Both the position numbers and the translations under genes were made by a program. A model generated the notes under the pieces. That model was not told the origin of the DNA. It did no database searches and saw only the letters and a program-made list of their open reading frames with translations. From JBFKMV01 sp041629655 (GTDB lineage: Bacteria > Acidobacteriota > Polarisedimenticolia > Polarisedimenticolales > Polarisedimenticolaceae): DNA of 14,232 nucleotides. Positions 1 to 6,773 of the stretch are shown here, piece after piece. The stretch covers positions 1 through 14,232 of the forward strand of contig JBFKMV010000135.1 of NCBI GenBank assembly GCA_041629655.1. Reading direction: 5' to 3'. How positions within the stretch are numbered: position 1 is the stretch's first letter; each line of letters begins with the position of its first letter.

Positions 1-213
1 GAACGCGAAGGTCTGCTGGGAGAAGGTGCGACCGCAAGTCCGGCACCGGAAGCGCGGTACCGCTCGACGGTCACGAGCCCGGATGAAGACGCCGTGCCGG
101 ACGAACCGGAAAGCCGCAGCTTCGTGGTTGGAGCGACAAAGTTTCCACGGGCAGTGACTGGGCTCAAAGCACCCGGGTGGAATACGCTCAACGGGTTGGG
201 TCGGCCAGAGCAC
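1..213 (-). CDS. Zinc-ribbon transposase-like protein, N-terminal fragment (runs off left edge)
   Basis: Translating the minus strand from a GTG at 213 gives 71 residues, open to the window edge. They contain Cys at 15, 21 and 26, then RHGVFIRARDRRAVPRF (39-55), the knuckle CRTCGRTF (57-64) and SQQTF. A conserved arginine/aromatic block followed by CxxC-GRTFSxQTF is characteristic of the N-terminal zinc ribbon of IS1/InsA-like transposases and of related stand-alone proteins; the DDE or C-terminal part would lie left of position 1. Protein-like motifs make this a real coding segment even though it has no stop in the window. The start is uncertain: the frame stays open upstream of 213, no in-frame ATG is near, and no clear Shine-Dalgarno is visible. 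It could be an intact insertion-sequence gene, a remnant, or a domesticated zinc-ribbon protein. No terminal inverted repeat was found beside it. Confidence 0.6.
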   Translation of the reverse strand, partial: MLWPTQPVERIPPGCFEPSHCPWKLCRSNHEAAAFRFVRHGVFIRARDRRAVPRFRCRTCGRTFSQQTFAF

Positions 214-588
214 GGCTCGGCATCGTGGAAGAACCGTGCCAACTCGAATCGCGCTGGCAAGGTGCGTTCGCGCCGGGCTCTGTCCGCCAACGGTCAGCTC
301 CGCGACCGCGGTCGGACGCGAGCGGGCCCAACCCTGAGCCGAGGGGGCCGCAACACTCTGCGCACCACCATGGATCGAGACCGTGATGGCCTTGGGGGTC
401 GAGGACCCGCTGATCCTCGAACGCGCCGCGCGGATCGCACCCGCGCAGTCCTGCCCCGAGCCCGAAAACCCCGGCCGCCCCGACTCCGTCCCGCGGAAAC
501 GCCGGAACCACGGTCTTGTCATGGTTCCCGCCCCGACCGCGACCGATGCTCCCGTTACGCATCGCTCACGGTGCGCATCGAAGGGGTC
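214..588. other. Intergenic stretch without a convincing gene
   Basis: These 375 bases separate the left-edge fragment from the phosphatase. All frames encode Arg/Pro-rich, low-complexity sequence typical of chance reading frames in GC-rich DNA. The phosphatase frame is open upstream to position 94, but that extension has no family-like residues and would bury the signal peptide. One short stretch read from about 359 (residues like APPWIETVMALGVEDPLILERA, split here over 359-424) looks a little more protein-like and might be a decayed gene remnant. No tRNA, no strong sigma70 promoter and no long repeat was seen. Confidence 0.5.
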
Positions 589-1773
589 ATGCACGGCAAG
601 CTACGCGGAATCGTGCTCCTGCTGGCGCTGGTCGCAGCGCTCGGGCCGGGACTGTCCGCCGCCGGACCGGACGCAGCGTGCGAGCGGATCGTCGCGGTCG
701 GCGACCTGCACGGCGGCTACGACGCGCTGGTCACGATCCTGCGCGAGACGGGGCTCGTCGACCGGTCGCTGCGCTGGACCGGGGGCGGGGCCTGCCTGGT
801 GCAGCACGGTGACGTGCTGGACCGCGGGCCGCGCTCGCTCGAGATCGTCGAGCTGTTGATGGAGCTGCAGCGGCAGGCTCCCGGCCGCGTCCACGTGCTG
901 CTGGGCAACCACGAGGTGATGAACCTGGTCGGCGACCTGCGCTACGCGGCCGCCGAGGACTTCGCCGCGTTCGCGGCCGAGGAGACGCCGCGCGAGCGCG
1001 AGCGCGGCTACCGCGAGTTCCTCTCGACCCGGGCGGCGCGAGCCCTCGAGCCGGGGAGCCGCCGCGAGGTCTTCGACGCATCGTTCCCGCGCGGGTGGTT
1101 CGCACGACGGCGAGCGCTGTCCCCGGAGGGACGGCTCGGCCGGTGGCTGCTGTCCCGGCCGGCGATGCTGGAGATCGACGGTACCGTGTTCGTGCACGGC
1201 GGTGTGAGCGTCGCCGAGGCCCGGCTCGGCATCGACGCGCTCAACCGGCGCGTGACCGGCGAGGTGCGGCGCTACCTGGAGCTGCGCGAACGGCTCGTGC
1301 GCGCTCGGGTGCTGGAGCCGCTGACCCCGTTCGGCCACGAACGGGACGCCGTCGAGCGCCACCTCCGATCGCGGAACGGAGCCGCCCGCGCCGATGCCGC
1401 CATCGCGGCGCTGGCCCGCGAGCTGCTGGCGCTGCACGACGAGGCGATCTTCCTCCAGCCCGGCGGCTGCCTGTGGAGCCGCTCGCTCGCCGACGAGCGG
1501 AGCGGCGCCGAGGTGCTGGAGGCCCTGGCCATCCTGGGCGCGGAGCGGATCGTCGTCGGCCACACCCCCACCGACGACGACCGGATCGCCCCACGCTTCG
1601 GCGGCAGCGTGTACCTGATCGACACCGGCGCGGGCCCGTCGTTCGGCGGCCGCGTCTCCGCGCTGGAGATCGGCGGCGGCGAGCTCCGGGCGATCTACGC
1701 CGGCGAGCTGCCGGTGTTCCTGGCGCGGACCGGCGAGCGGGGCGGGCTGCGCGCGTCGGCCGCGGGCCCCTGA
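589..1773 (+). CDS. Exported PPP-type metallophosphoesterase (Shewanella-like phosphatase family)
   Basis: A 394-residue calcineurin-like metallophosphoesterase. The dinuclear-metal motifs appear in the canonical order: GDLHGG (38-43), GDVLDRG (74-80), GNHE (106-109), VHGG (202-205) and VVGHTP (322-327), followed by YLIDTGAG. The GDxxDRG/GNHE spacing and the late HGG match the PPP Ser/Thr phosphatase fold, closest in layout to bacterial Shewanella-like phosphatases. The probable reaction is hydrolysis of phosphate monoesters, possibly phosphoproteins; the substrate is not visible. The start at 589 was chosen because it gives a basic, then hydrophobic leader (KLRGIVLLLALVAALGPGLSA), so the mature enzyme should be periplasmic. 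AAGGGG lies just upstream but only 2 nt away. The frame is open back to 94, but without family residues. The gene converges on the Ser/Thr kinase 18 nt away, which suggests but does not prove that the two act on the same pathway. Confidence 0.88.
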   Translation: MHGKLRGIVLLLALVAALGPGLSAAGPDAACERIVAVGDLHGGYDALVTILRETGLVDRSLRWTGGGACLVQHGDVLDRGPRSLEIVELLMELQRQAPGRVHVLLGNHEVMNLVGDLRYAAAEDFAAFAAEETPRERERGYREFLSTRAARALEPGSRREVFDASFPRGWFARRRALSPEGRLGRWLLSRPAMLEIDGTVFVHGGVSVAEARLGIDALNRRVTGEVRRYLELRERLVRARVLEPLTPFGHERDAVERHLRSRNGAARADAAIAALARELLALHDEAIFLQPGGCLWSRSLADERSGAEVLEALAILGAERIVVGHTPTDDDRIAPRFGGSVYLIDTGAGPSFGGRVSALEIGGGELRAIYAGELPVFLARTGERGGLRASAAGP

Positions 1774-1787
1774 GCCGCAGGGCCCGC
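1762..1787. terminator. Hairpin between convergent phosphatase and kinase genes
   Basis: GCGGGCCC (1762-1769) and GGGCCCGC (1780-1787) form a perfect 8-bp stem with a 10-nt loop that contains the phosphatase TGA stop (1771-1773). The kinase gene ends at 1792, so the hairpin can serve both strands. There is no T tract on either side, so it is at best a hairpin-only bidirectional terminator or a 3'-end stabiliser. Confidence 0.5.
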
Positions 1788-1791
1788 CCGG

Positions 1792-4122
1792 TCAGCCGCC
1801 CCGCCGCGCCCGTTCGCGTTGTGCCAGACCGAAACCGATCGCCAGCAGCGCCAGACCGAAACCGATCACGACCACCGCCCAGCCCGGCCGGTCGAACCAC
1901 TCGTTGTGCCGGGTGACGTAGAACAGCGCCATCGAGGTGTTGATCAGGCCCGCCAGGTAGAAGCTGCGCCGCTGGCGGTAGTGGCTCAGCACCGCGATGG
2001 TGAGCCCCAGGGCGAGGTAGAACCAGTCGTAGCCGGGCGCGTACTCGCCGGTGTGGACGAGGTAACCGACCGGGTGCAGGATCGCGAACGGGGAGATCGC
2101 CGCCAGCATCCACGCCGCCGGCCGCATGCAGCGGGTGCCGAAGCGCTCCATCAGCCACGCGGCGAGATAGAACACGATCCCGTTCAGCGTCATCGCGGCC
2201 AGCGTGTCCAGCAGCTCGGGGTCGGCAACCTCGGCGGCCTGGAAGCCGGTCATCGACACGCCCAGGTAGCCCAGCGCGCGGCCGTCCAGGGCCAGCAACT
2301 CCAGCACCAGCACCAGCAGGACCGCGGCGCCGACGAACAACGGATGGCTGAACCAGCGGCGGCCGCGCCGCTCGAGCCACCACGCGGCCAGCCCCTCCAC
2401 CGCCACCAGCGGCGCCAGGTGCAGCGCCAGCAGGTCCCAGCGCTCCTCGACCAGCCAGTCCTCGAGACCGAAGTCGGTCAGCACGGCCAGCGTGAACAGC
2501 GTCAGCAGGAACGTCGCCGCGGTGCTGAGCCCGATCGTGCGGGTGCGCGCGGCAAGCCAGGCGGCCAGCCCCGTCGCCAGCAGGATCGCCAGCTGGAGCT
2601 GCCGGTTGGAGAGTCCCTGGTCGGCCAGGAACTGCCCGTCGGGCGGTCCCCTGTGCGCGAACAGCCCCGTCTCGAAGAACAGGATCAACAGGAACAGCGG
2701 CAGCAGCAGCACCCCGCCGAGGTAGTACGCCACGGCGACCGCGCGGTGCTCGCGCCGGTACAGCAAACGTGCGGCGAGGTTCAGTCCGGCCAGCGGCAGC
2801 CCCAGGAACACCAGCGGCCGGACCAGCCCCTCGACCGCGTCGTGAAAGCGGTGCGCGCCGAAGTACAGCAGACCGCCGCCGACCAGGAACAACGCACCCA
2901 GGTAGAGCGCGATCTGCGAGTACGACAGCACGCGGCTCTGGACGATCCAGTCGTCCTCGCGTGAGCGCAGCCGCCGGTAGGCGCGCTTCAGCCCGGCCGC
3001 CTCGTGGGGGTAGATCAGCTTGAGTCGCAGCCAGTCCTCGACGTGCTCGAGGTGCGGCAGCACGCGTTGCTCGAGCGCCGAGGCGTAGAGCGTCGGCCGC
3101 GCCAGCACCGGTCGTCCCTCGATCCAGCGGCGCAGGTCCTGCGCCAGCTCGCGCGCCGTGGGGTAGCGGTCGTCGGGATCGCGCTCCATCGCCTTGAGCG
3201 CGATCGCCTGGAGCGGCTCGGGGGCCCCCGGCTCGACCTCGACGGGCAGCCGCGGGCGCGCCGCGCGCACGTTCGCGATCAGCGCGTCCATCGTGTCCCC
3301 GGCGTAGGGGCGCTCGCCGCACAGCACCTCGTACAGCATCACGCCCAGCGCGTAGACGTCCGTCCGCGCGTCGATCGGACGGCTGGGATCGAATTGCTCC
3401 GGGGCGAGATAGGCCGGGGTACCGACGAGGTGGCCCCGACCGGGATCGCCGCCGCTGAGCCCGAAGTCGAGGATCTTCGGCCGGAGCCGCGAGTCGAGCA
3501 GGATGTTCGAGGGCTTGAGATCGCGGTGCTGGATCCCCAATTCGTGGGCGCGCTGCACGGCCTCGGCAACCTCCAGCATCACGCGCGCCCGCTGCCCGTA
3601 CTCCAGCGACGGCGCCAGGCGGCTCAGCTCGAACCCCTCGACGTGCTCCATCAGGATCACGGGCGGGTCGGCGTCGGGCCGGAACTCGTGGATCCGCACG
3701 ATCCGCTCGTCCTCGAACAGCGCCAGCGAGCGGGCCTCCTCGATGAAGCTCGCGTAGCCCGCCGCGGCCGGGCCGTCGGGGCGCAACGTCTTGGCGGCAA
3801 CCGTGCGGCCGAGCTTCCGGTCGCGGACCTTGTACACGTCGCCCATCCCGCCGCGGCCGATGCGCTCGATGGTCTCGAAACCGTCGAACTCGGGGAGCGC
3901 CTGGGCCGGCGGGGCGTCCGGGGCGTCGACCGGCGCGCCGGCCCGCTCGCCGAGGCTCAGCGTGTCGTCGATCCGGCGGTACTCGGCGATCCACCGGCGC
4001 AGCGTGGCGGCCAGCTCCTCCCGTCCCGCGCACAGCTCCTGCGGATCGAGGTGCTCGCCGTGCAGCACGTGGTGCTCGACGTAGCGCTCGAACAGCTGCT
4101 CCGCGGTGGGCCGGCTCTTCAT
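1792..4122 (-). CDS. Membrane Ser/Thr protein kinase coupled to an ECF sigma factor
   Basis: A 776-residue protein. Residues 1-80 form an N-terminal helical region ahead of the kinase domain, which spans about 80-335: glycine loop GRGGMG (89-94), VAAK with the catalytic lysine at 111, HRDLKPSN (199-206), DFG (219-221), APE (240-242), and TDVYALG with the conserved Asp at 255. All key Hanks-type residues are present, so the enzyme should be active. From about 400 to the end there are about 12 hydrophobic segments, an unusually large integral-membrane half instead of the single helix plus PASTA or sensor domain of many bacterial kinases. The ATG at 4122 was chosen because it overlaps the sigma-factor stop as ATGA; upstream sequence in this frame only shadows the sigma gene. 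It probably phosphorylates the sigma factor or a regulator of it in response to a membrane signal. The kinase assignment is firm; target and signal are inferred. Confidence 0.93.
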   Translation of the reverse strand: MKSRPTAEQLFERYVEHHVLHGEHLDPQELCAGREELAATLRRWIAEYRRIDDTLSLGERAGAPVDAPDAPPAQALPEFDGFETIERIGRGGMGDVYKVRDRKLGRTVAAKTLRPDGPAAAGYASFIEEARSLALFEDERIVRIHEFRPDADPPVILMEHVEGFELSRLAPSLEYGQRARVMLEVAEAVQRAHELGIQHRDLKPSNILLDSRLRPKILDFGLSGGDPGRGHLVGTPAYLAPEQFDPSRPIDARTDVYALGVMLYEVLCGERPYAGDTMDALIANVRAARPRLPVEVEPGAPEPLQAIALKAMERDPDDRYPTARELAQDLRRWIEGRPVLARPTLYASALEQRVLPHLEHVEDWLRLKLIYPHEAAGLKRAYRRLRSREDDWIVQSRVLSYSQIALYLGALFLVGGGLLYFGAHRFHDAVEGLVRPLVFLGLPLAGLNLAARLLYRREHRAVAVAYYLGGVLLLPLFLLILFFETGLFAHRGPPDGQFLADQGLSNRQLQLAILLATGLAAWLAARTRTIGLSTAATFLLTLFTLAVLTDFGLEDWLVEERWDLLALHLAPLVAVEGLAAWWLERRGRRWFSHPLFVGAAVLLVLVLELLALDGRALGYLGVSMTGFQAAEVADPELLDTLAAMTLNGIVFYLAAWLMERFGTRCMRPAAWMLAAISPFAILHPVGYLVHTGEYAPGYDWFYLALGLTIAVLSHYRQRRSFYLAGLINTSMALFYVTRHNEWFDRPGWAVVVIGFGLALLAIGFGLAQRERARRGG

Positions 4123-4721
4123 CGCCGCTCGCTCATCGCCATCGTCAGCGACGCCATCGCGCGCGCCAGCAGCATCCGGCAAGCGTCGTCGGACCGGCCC
4201 AGCCGCCGTGCCACCTCGGCCCAGCTCAACTCCTCGAGCTTGCGCAGCACGATCACCTCGCGGTGCTGCTCGGGCAGCGACTCCAGCGCCTGCTCGAGCC
4301 GTCGCGCGCGCTCGTCGAAGATGACCTGGCTGAGCGAGGAGCGGACACGCCGCACCAGATTGCCGTCGCGATCGTTCAGCGGCACCTCCTGCCGCGCGTC
4401 GCGCCGCTGCCGGCGGTGGTAGTCGACGCGGTCCTTGACCTCGTTCTCGGCGATGCGCGCCAGCCATGCCATCAACGAGCGCGCGTCCGACTGCTCGAGC
4501 TGGTCGATGCGCTGGAACGACTTCAACAGGCTCGCCTGCAGGATGTCGCGCGACTCGAGGTGCCCCCGCAGCTCGCGCCCCAGGCGCAGCCGGATCAGCG
4601 CCAGCAGTCGCGGCGCGCAGCGCTCGAACAGGCGGTCGAGCGCCTCGCGCGACCCGGCGCGTGCAGCGCGCAGCAACAGGGTGGTCTCGTGGCTTTCCAC
4701 GAAGGTCAGGCTACCACGCAA
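4119..4721 (-). CDS. ECF-type RNA polymerase sigma factor
   Basis: About 200 residues, the usual length for a minimal two-domain ECF sigma. Region 2 includes the helix around ESRDILQASLLKSF (56-69) and the WLARIAENEVKDRVDYHRRQ segment (86-105) that reads the -10 element. Region 4 includes LPEQHREVIVLRKLEELSW (149-167) and a helix-turn-helix with AEVARRLGRSDDACR. No anti-sigma gene is adjacent; instead the stop overlaps the start of the Ser/Thr kinase (ATGA, 4119-4122), which implies translational coupling. Kinase-linked ECF groups of this kind are known, and some are switched on by phosphorylation of region 2. The start is unclear: there is no ATG. TTG at 4721 has GGGGG just upstream, while GTG at 4700 would remove seven residues that add nothing to the domain. 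Confidence is high for the family and low for the exact first codon. Confidence 0.92.
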   Translation of the reverse strand: MRGSLTFVESHETTLLLRAARAGSREALDRLFERCAPRLLALIRLRLGRELRGHLESRDILQASLLKSFQRIDQLEQSDARSLMAWLARIAENEVKDRVDYHRRQRRDARQEVPLNDRDGNLVRRVRSSLSQVIFDERARRLEQALESLPEQHREVIVLRKLEELSWAEVARRLGRSDDACRMLLARAMASLTMAMSERR

Positions 4722-4825
4722 GTCCCCCGGAGACAGCAGGTTGCGGGCGCGTTCGGTTCGGAGCGGGATGCCGTCCTACCTGATGCGGCGGGCGCTCCGA
4801 CCCGCCGGGGGGCGAGGAGGCAGCC
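4722..4825. promoter_or_regulatory. Divergent intergenic region, sigma factor / lipoprotein
   Basis: This 104-bp space must carry the promoters of the sigma-kinase operon (leftward) and of the lipoprotein (rightward). I found no pair of boxes that matches the sigma70 consensus well and no clear ECF-type GGAAC element. A stem CGGCGGG (4786-4792) / CCCGCCG (4801-4807) with an 8-nt loop lies in the probable lipoprotein leader. It leaves the Shine-Dalgarno GAGGAGG at 4814-4820 free. Confidence 0.4.
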
Positions 4826-5500
4826 ATGAAGACGATGTTCCGGATCCTGGCGGCGCTGGCGCTGCTTGCCCTGGCAAGCGGATGCCTGGTGCGGGAATCC
4901 CACCACACGTTGTACCTCGCCGAGGACGGCTCGGTGACCTGGACCGTGCTGGAGCGCGACGTGCGTTCCGACGAGCGGGAGCCCGCCGACCGGGAACGCG
5001 AGGAACAGCAATACCTGGCCGAGGTGCGGGCCGAACGGCACCTCGCCGCGCGCGCGCTGGACGGCCTGTGGCCGCGACGGCTGGAGACCGTGTTGCTGCG
5101 CGCCGAGCGCCCGTTCCGCGTCCACACCACCGCGCGGTTCGACGATGCGGCCGAGCTGGTCGAGCGCGGGCTGCGCCGGCTCGAGCTGCGCGGCGACGTG
5201 TGGATCGAGCACGGCGAAGGCTGGAGCCGCATCGTGATCGAGGTGCGACCCGAGGATCTCGAGCAGTTGACCGGCGAGGAGCAGCAGACGCCGGAGCTGC
5301 TCGCGCTGCTGCTCGACGTCGACCACTTCGAGATCCGGCTGGCCGAGGGCGAGTTCATCGATGCGCGCGGCTTCGAGCTGCGCGACGGGGGGACTCTCGC
5401 CGTGCCGATCGAGGTCGACGATTCGGAGGCCGAGCGCAACGGAGGTGTCGCGGTGCTGTCGTTGACCTGGCCGGTCAGACGCTGTGGATCCGGGTCTTGA
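4826..5500 (+). CDS. Lipoprotein of unknown function
   Basis: A 224-residue protein starting at ATG 4826, which has a strong Shine-Dalgarno (GAGGAGG) 5 nt upstream. The leader MKTMFRILAALALLALASGC ends in a lipobox with Cys20, so it should be a lipoprotein; Leu follows the cysteine, with no Asp retention signal, which favours the outer membrane. The mature part is highly charged, opens with a short beta-like stretch (TLYLAEDGSVTWTVLERDV) and continues with Glu/Arg-rich segments, including EDLEQLTGEEQQTPELL near 151-167. I do not recognise the family. The last eight codons overlap the convergent MshEN gene by 26 bp (5475-5500), and the C-terminal PVRRCGSGS looks less constrained than the rest, so the conserved protein may effectively end near residue 215. 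Its only divergent neighbour is the sigma-kinase operon, so it could be a regulatory target of that module, but nothing in the sequence shows this. Confidence 0.8.
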   Translation: MKTMFRILAALALLALASGCLVRESHHTLYLAEDGSVTWTVLERDVRSDEREPADREREEQQYLAEVRAERHLAARALDGLWPRRLETVLLRAERPFRVHTTARFDDAAELVERGLRRLELRGDVWIEHGEGWSRIVIEVRPEDLEQLTGEEQQTPELLALLLDVDHFEIRLAEGEFIDARGFELRDGGTLAVPIEVDDSEAERNGGVAVLSLTWPVRRCGSGS

Positions 5501-6677
5501 TCACCAGCATGTTCATCGCCAGGCAGAGCTTGCGCACCAGGCGCTCGTAGTCCTCGGTCTCGCCGGGGATCGAGGCCCCGGTCCCGCCGTCCACGTACAG
5601 GATGGCGACCAGCCGGTCGTTGACGTGCACCGGGATCATCAGGATCTCCGCCGGTGGGTCGGTGCCCAGCATGCTGTAGAACAGCTGGTAGATCGGCGCT
5701 TCGGGAACCGGGCCGCGGTAGTAGTCGAGGCCCAGCAGCAGCTCGAAGATCGAGCCCGAAACGACGGGAAGCCGGAAGTTCGCGGCGCGGTCGGCGCGGT
5801 CGCCGAGACCGTCGGCATCCCACATCGTGGCCATGTCCGCCTGGACCTTGAACAGGATCGAACGGCCGCCGCGGTGGTGCACGTGGGCGGTGACCACGCG
5901 GGCGAGGTCGTCGACGCTGTCGGCCTTGCACAGCGCGTCGGCGACGCCTTCCAGCGTTCGCGCGTCGGTGTCGGCGGCCAGCGGAGCCTTCTGCAGCTTG
6001 CGCCAGGCCGGCGCGACCGGATCGAGGCCGCCGTCCTTGGCCCGTTCCTCGAGCACTTCCTCCCACGACTTGCCGTAGCCCATCCGCTCCTGCAGCTCCA
6101 GCACGTCGGGCTCGTCGTCCGGGGGGCTCGGGGCCGGGGCGGCGCCGGTCTCCTTGCGCACCGGCTTCCGCGCCCGTTGCCGGTCGCGCTCCGCCTCCTC
6201 GATCCGCTTGTCCAGCTCCTGGCAGATGCTGATGTAGCGGAGCCGCCGCGGCAGGTCGTAGTACTTCTCCAGCGCCTGGAAGAGCCGGATCTCGGGGGCC
6301 ACCCAGGGCACGATGCGGCACCCGGTCATGAACGAGATCTCGTCCAGCGCGCTCAGGTTGCGGGGGTCGATCATCGCCAGGTGGAGCGTCTTGTCCTCCT
6401 GCCGGAGCGGGATCACGCGGTGCTTCTCGGCCATCTCCTCGGGCACCACCTGGATCACGTGCTGCGGGATGTTGTGCAGCATCTCGAACGTGGCGTAGCC
6501 GACGCGGAAGGTCTCGGCCAGCGTCTCGCCGAGCGCGCTCTCCTCGACGTAGCCCAGCTCGATCAGGTTCGTTCCGAGGTGCCCGCCGAAGATCAGCTGG
6601 GCCTTGATGGACTGCTCCAGCTGGACCGGGGTGATCAGACCCTTGTCGACCAGGACCTCGCCGATGCGCTTGGACAT
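5475..6677 (-). CDS. MshEN-domain protein with C-terminal GAF-like domain, no ATPase
   Basis: A 400-residue cytoplasmic protein. Residues 1-140 are a GspE/PilB N-terminal (MshEN) domain. The double motif is clear: RIGEVLVDKGLITPVQLEQ (4-22, continuing SIKAQ) and HLGTNLIELGYVEESALGET (33-52), then IDPRNLSALDEISFMTG. MshEN domains of this pattern bind cyclic di-GMP in characterised homologues. Residues 150-215 are a charged, probably coiled linker. Residues 240-400 resemble a GAF-like sensor domain, with a FRLPVVSGS strand and LMIPVHVNDRLVAILYVDGG. The Walker-type ATPase half of GspE/PilB is absent, so this is a stand-alone sensor or adaptor rather than a secretion or pilus motor. The ATG at 6677 was preferred over an upstream in-frame TTG at 6716, because that TTG forms part of a good -35 box. 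No Shine-Dalgarno is visible. Cyclic di-GMP binding here is inferred from the motif. Confidence 0.85.
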   Translation of the reverse strand: MSKRIGEVLVDKGLITPVQLEQSIKAQLIFGGHLGTNLIELGYVEESALGETLAETFRVGYATFEMLHNIPQHVIQVVPEEMAEKHRVIPLRQEDKTLHLAMIDPRNLSALDEISFMTGCRIVPWVAPEIRLFQALEKYYDLPRRLRYISICQELDKRIEEAERDRQRARKPVRKETGAAPAPSPPDDEPDVLELQERMGYGKSWEEVLEERAKDGGLDPVAPAWRKLQKAPLAADTDARTLEGVADALCKADSVDDLARVVTAHVHHRGGRSILFKVQADMATMWDADGLGDRADRAANFRLPVVSGSIFELLLGLDYYRGPVPEAPIYQLFYSMLGTDPPAEILMIPVHVNDRLVAILYVDGGTGASIPGETEDYERLVRKLCLAMNMLVIKTRIHSV

Positions 6678-6687
6678 GACCCGGGAG

Positions 6688-6716
6688 AATATGGTGGCGG
6701 GTCCGGGCCGAGTCAA
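6688..6716 (-). promoter_or_regulatory. Probable sigma70-type promoter of the MshEN gene
   Basis: On the minus strand, TTGACT (6716-6711) and CATATT (6693-6688) are separated by exactly 17 nt. The start codon at 6677 lies 10 nt beyond the -10 box, so transcription would begin only a few bases before the ATG, giving an almost leaderless mRNA. That fits the absence of a Shine-Dalgarno. Confidence 0.55.
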
Positions 6717-6756
6717 AGGGGTCGGTAATCCGGGGCTTCTTGGCCGGCCGGGGTGC

Positions 6757-6765
6757 TGCTAACCT
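6757..6765 (+). promoter_or_regulatory. Possible extended -10 element of the TPR lipoprotein gene
   Basis: TGCTAACCT fits TGn plus a weak -10 hexamer (TAACCT, 6760-6765). The ATG at 6774 lies 8 nt downstream, with no Shine-Dalgarno between, so the mRNA could be leaderless. No good -35 box was found at the usual distance, so this is weakly supported. Confidence 0.3.
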
Positions 6766-6773
6766 GCCGTCCG

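Noticed and set aside
338..520. Protein-like stretch in a second plus frame (ETVMALGVEDPLILER), possibly a gene remnant.
   Set aside because: Only about 20 plausible residues, bounded by a stop at 335 and by low-complexity sequence; no start signal and no recognised family.
94..588. In-frame N-terminal extension of the phosphatase (165 residues).
   Set aside because: It is Arg/Pro-rich without family similarity, partly antisense to the zinc-ribbon fragment, and would place the signal peptide in the middle of the protein.
1819..4422. Long plus-strand frames rich in Gln, Arg and His opposite the kinase and sigma genes.
   Set aside because: They are antisense shadows of well-conserved genes in GC-rich DNA and have no domain motifs.
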